DNA from: Mastigias papua
Taxonomy: Eukaryota > Cnidaria > Scyphozoa > Rhizostomeae > Mastigiidae
Assembly: GCA_964019165.1 (NCBI GenBank)
Contig: OZ025284.1
Span: forward strand, 1,732,521 to 1,796,520
Length of the DNA stretch: 64,000 nucleotides
Reading direction: 5' to 3'
In this document: in pieces, positions 61,431 to 64,000 of the stretch
Numbering within the stretch: the stretch's first letter is position 1
Layout: each line of letters opens with the position of its first letter
Translations under genes and position numbers: made by a program
Notes under the pieces: generated by a model
Told to the model about the DNA's origin: nothing
Databases searched by the model: none
Seen by the model: only the letters and a program-made list of their open reading frames with translations

Positions 61431-64000
61431 AAACGTAAGGCTATAGCCTTGGTATTTTGGTGAAAAATGACCAAATTTGAAATTGATTGATTTTGATTGC
61501 AGATTGAAAAGTGATGAAAATGAGCCAGTTTTGGCCAAAAAGTAAGGCCATAGCCTTGGTATTTTGGTGAAAAATGACCAAATTTGAAATTGATTGATTT
61601 TGATTGCAGATTGAAAAGTGATGAAAATGAGCCATTTTTGGCCAAAAAGTAAGGCTATAGCCTTGGTATTTTGGTGAAAAATGACCAAATTTGAAATTGA
61701 TTGATTTTGATTGCAGATTGAAAAGTGATGAAAATGAGCCATTTTTGGCCAAAAAGTAAGGCTATAGCCATGGTATTTTGGTGAAAAATGACCAAATTTG
61801 AAATTGATTGATTTTGATTGCAGATTGAAAAGTGATGAAAATGAGCCATTTTTGGCCAAAAAGTAAGGCTATAGCCTTGGTATTTTGGTGCAAAATGACC
61901 AAATTTGAAATTGATTGATTTTGATTGCAGATTGAAAAGTGATGAAAATGAGCAATTGTTGGCCGAAAAGTAAGGCTATATCCTTGGTATTTTGGTGAAA
62001 AATGACCAAATTTGAAATTGATTGATTTTGATTGCAGATTGAAAAGTGATGAAAATGAGCCATTTTTGGCCAAAAAGTAAGGCTATAGCCTTGGTATTTT
62101 GGTGAAAAATGACCAAATTTGAAATTGATTGATTTTGATTGCAGATTGAAAAGTGATGAAAATGAGCCATTTTTGGCCGAAAAGTAAGGCTATAGCCTTG
62201 GTATTTTGGTGAAAAATGACCAAATTTGAAATTGATTGATTTTGATTGCAGATTGAAAAGTGATGAAAATGAGCCATTTTTGGCCAAACAGTAAGGCTAT
62301 AGCCATGGTATTTTGGTGCAAAATGACCAAATTTGAAATTGATTGATTTTGATTGCAGATTGAAACGTGATGAAAATGAGCCATGTTTGGCCAAAAAGTA
62401 AGGCTATAGCCTTGGTATTTTGGTGAAAAATGACCAAATTTGAAATTGATTGATTTTGATTGCAGATTGAAAAGTGATGAAAATGAGCCATTTTTGGCCA
62501 AAAAGTAAGGCTATAGCCTTGGTATTTTGGTGAAAAATGACCAAATTTGAAATTGATTGATTTTGATTGCAGATTGAAAAGTGATGAAAATGAGCCATTT
62601 GTGGCCAAAAAGTAAGGCTATAGCCTTGGTATTTTGGTGAAAAATGACCAAGTTTGAAATTGATTGATTTTGATTGCAGATTGAAAAGTGATGAAAATGA
62701 GCCATTTTTGGCCAAAACGTAAGGCTATAGCCTTGGTATTTTGGTGAAAAATGACCAAATTTGAAATTGATTGATTTTGATTGCAGATTGAAAAGTGATG
62801 AAAATGAGCCAGTTTTGGCCAAAAAGTAAGGCCATAGCCTTGGTATTTTGGTGAAAAATGACCAAATTTGAAATTGATTGATTTTGATTGCAGATTGAAA
62901 AGTGATGAAAATGAGCCATTTTTGGCCAAAAAGTAAGGCTATAGCCTTGGTATTTTGGTGAAAAATGACCAAATTTGAAATTGATTGATTTTGATTGCAG
63001 ATTGAAAAGTGATGAAAATGAGCCATTTTTGGCCAAAAAGTAAGGCTATAGCCATGGTATTTTGGTGAAAAATGACCAAATTTGAAATTGATTGATTTTG
63101 ATTGCAGATTGAAAAGTGATGAAAATGAGCCATTTTTGGCCAAAAAGTAAGGCTATAGCCTTGGTATTTTGGTGCAAAATGACCAAATTTGAAATTGATT
63201 GATTTTGATTGCAGATTGAAAAGTGATGAAAATGAGCAATTGTTGGCCGAAAAGTAAGGCTATATCCTTGGTATTTTGGTGAAAAATGACCAAATTTGAA
63301 ATTGATTGATTTTGATTGCAGATTGAAAAGTGATGAAAATGAGCCATTTTTGGCCAAAAAGTAAGGCTATAGCCTTGGTATTTTGGTGAAAAATGACCAA
63401 ATTTGAAATTGATTGATTTTGATTGCAGATTGAAAAGTGATGAAAATGAGCCATTTTTGGCCGAAAAGTAAGGCTATAGCCTTGGTATTTTGGTGAAAAA
63501 TGACCAAATTTGAAATTGATTGATTTTGATTGCAGATTGAAAAGTGATGAAAATGAGCCATTTTTGGCCAAACAGTAAGGCTATAGCCATGGTATTTTGG
63601 TGCAAAATGACCAAATTTGAAATTGATTGATTTTGATTGCAGATTGAAACGTGATGAAAATGAGCCATGTTTGGCCAAAAAGTAAGGCTATAGCCTTGGT
63701 ATTTTGGTGAAAAATGACCAAATTTGAAATTGATTGATTTTGATTGCAGATTGAAAAGTGATGAAAATGAGCCATTTTTGGCCAAAAAGTAAGGCTATAG
63801 CCTTGGTATTTTGGTGAAAAATGACCAAATTTGAAATTGATTGATTTTGATTGCAGATTGAAAAGTGATGAAAATGAGCCATTTGTGGCCAAAAAGTAAG
63901 GCTATAGCCTTGGTATTTTGGTGAAAAATGACCAAGTTTGAAATTGATTGATTTTGATTGCAGATTGAAAAGTGATGAAAATGAGCCATTTTTGGCCAAA
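61431..64000. repeat. 12-monomer higher-order repeat (1,284 bp), two tandem copies
   Basis: Rare variants recur at a 1,284-bp shift: AAGGCCATAGCC (about 61546 and 62830), GCCATGG (61767 and 63051), GTGCAAAATGACC, AGCAATTGTTGGCCGA (about 61952 and 63236), GAAACGTGATG (62364 and 63648), CATTTGTGG (about 62597 and 63881). The second copy runs to the window end. Confidence 0.88.

Larger units (their letters stand above)
52500..64000. repeat. 107-bp tandem satellite array (~107 copies, open at window end)
   Basis: Head-to-tail monomers of 107 bp (some 106) run without interruption from about 52500 to the last base. The consensus is about 32% GC and includes CCTTGGTATTTTGGTG, GACCAAATTTGAAATTG, GATTGCAGATTGAAAAGTGA and the palindromes around GGCCAAAAAGTAAGGCTATAG. 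Most monomers in 52500-56900 differ by 0-2 bases. From 57000 on, shared variants appear in ordered sets (higher-order repeats). Because 107 is not a multiple of 3, the many minus-strand ORFs of 64-210 aa are shadows that close after about three monomers; no protein is implied. The array starts abruptly about 100 bp after a LINE relic. Confidence 0.98.

Noticed and set aside
52477..63999. Dozens of minus-strand ORFs of 64-210 aa in the satellite
   Set aside because: They are the same 107-bp unit read in successive frames; each ends after about three monomers unless an indel shifts frame. No start context, splice logic or family resemblance.
52500..64000. CRISPR array
   Set aside because: Repeats are contiguous with no unique spacers, and the DNA is clearly animal.

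Overview
This window is nuclear DNA from an invertebrate animal. It has GT-AG introns, a spliced multidomain cell-surface gene of the animal-specific attractin family, a small spliced animal ATP-synthase subunit gene, many microsatellites, decayed non-LTR retrotransposons, MITE/SINE-like elements and a large satellite array. Nothing looks bacterial or viral. I cannot name the phylum from sequence alone.

Bases 1-5267 are upstream intergenic DNA with a TIR-bearing MITE, a tRNA-derived SINE-like element and a diverged interspersed repeat. Bases 5268-40695 (+ strand) hold one gene that I rebuilt from 28 coding exons. All exon phases agree and the spliced frame is open for 1,174 codons including the stop. 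The predicted protein (1,173 aa) has a signal peptide, EGF, CUB, EGF, a six-blade kelch propeller, PSI/plexin-type cysteine modules, laminin-type EGF modules, a membrane-proximal domain, one transmembrane helix and the conserved attractin cytoplasmic tail. The C-type lectin domain that vertebrate attractins carry between PSI modules is not found, and the second EGF region is short. The introns contain most of the repeats: LINE fragments, a SINE with a 20-bp target-site duplication, a 305-bp repeat family bordered by ATC repeats, a foldback element, a 36-bp minisatellite and long TA tracts.

Bases 40696-49937 are intergenic and repeat-rich. They include a hAT-like element, a 58-bp-arm inverted repeat with hammerhead-ribozyme-like cores between TA tracts, and LINE remnants. 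Bases 49938-51717 hold a two-exon gene for a 54-aa homologue of DAPIT/USMG5 (ATP5MK), a small membrane subunit of mitochondrial ATP synthase, with a MITE in its intron. A LINE 3' end follows at 51970-52393.

From about 52500 to the window end is an uninterrupted satellite of 107-bp monomers (about 107 copies; the array runs off the window). Its left part is nearly homogeneous. Its right part shows higher-order repeats of 10 monomers (1,069 bp) and 12 monomers (1,284 bp). Each monomer carries two adjacent 14-bp palindromes. The satellite and its higher-order structure are the most notable non-genic features here; the lectin-less attractin and the hammerhead-like inverted repeat come next.
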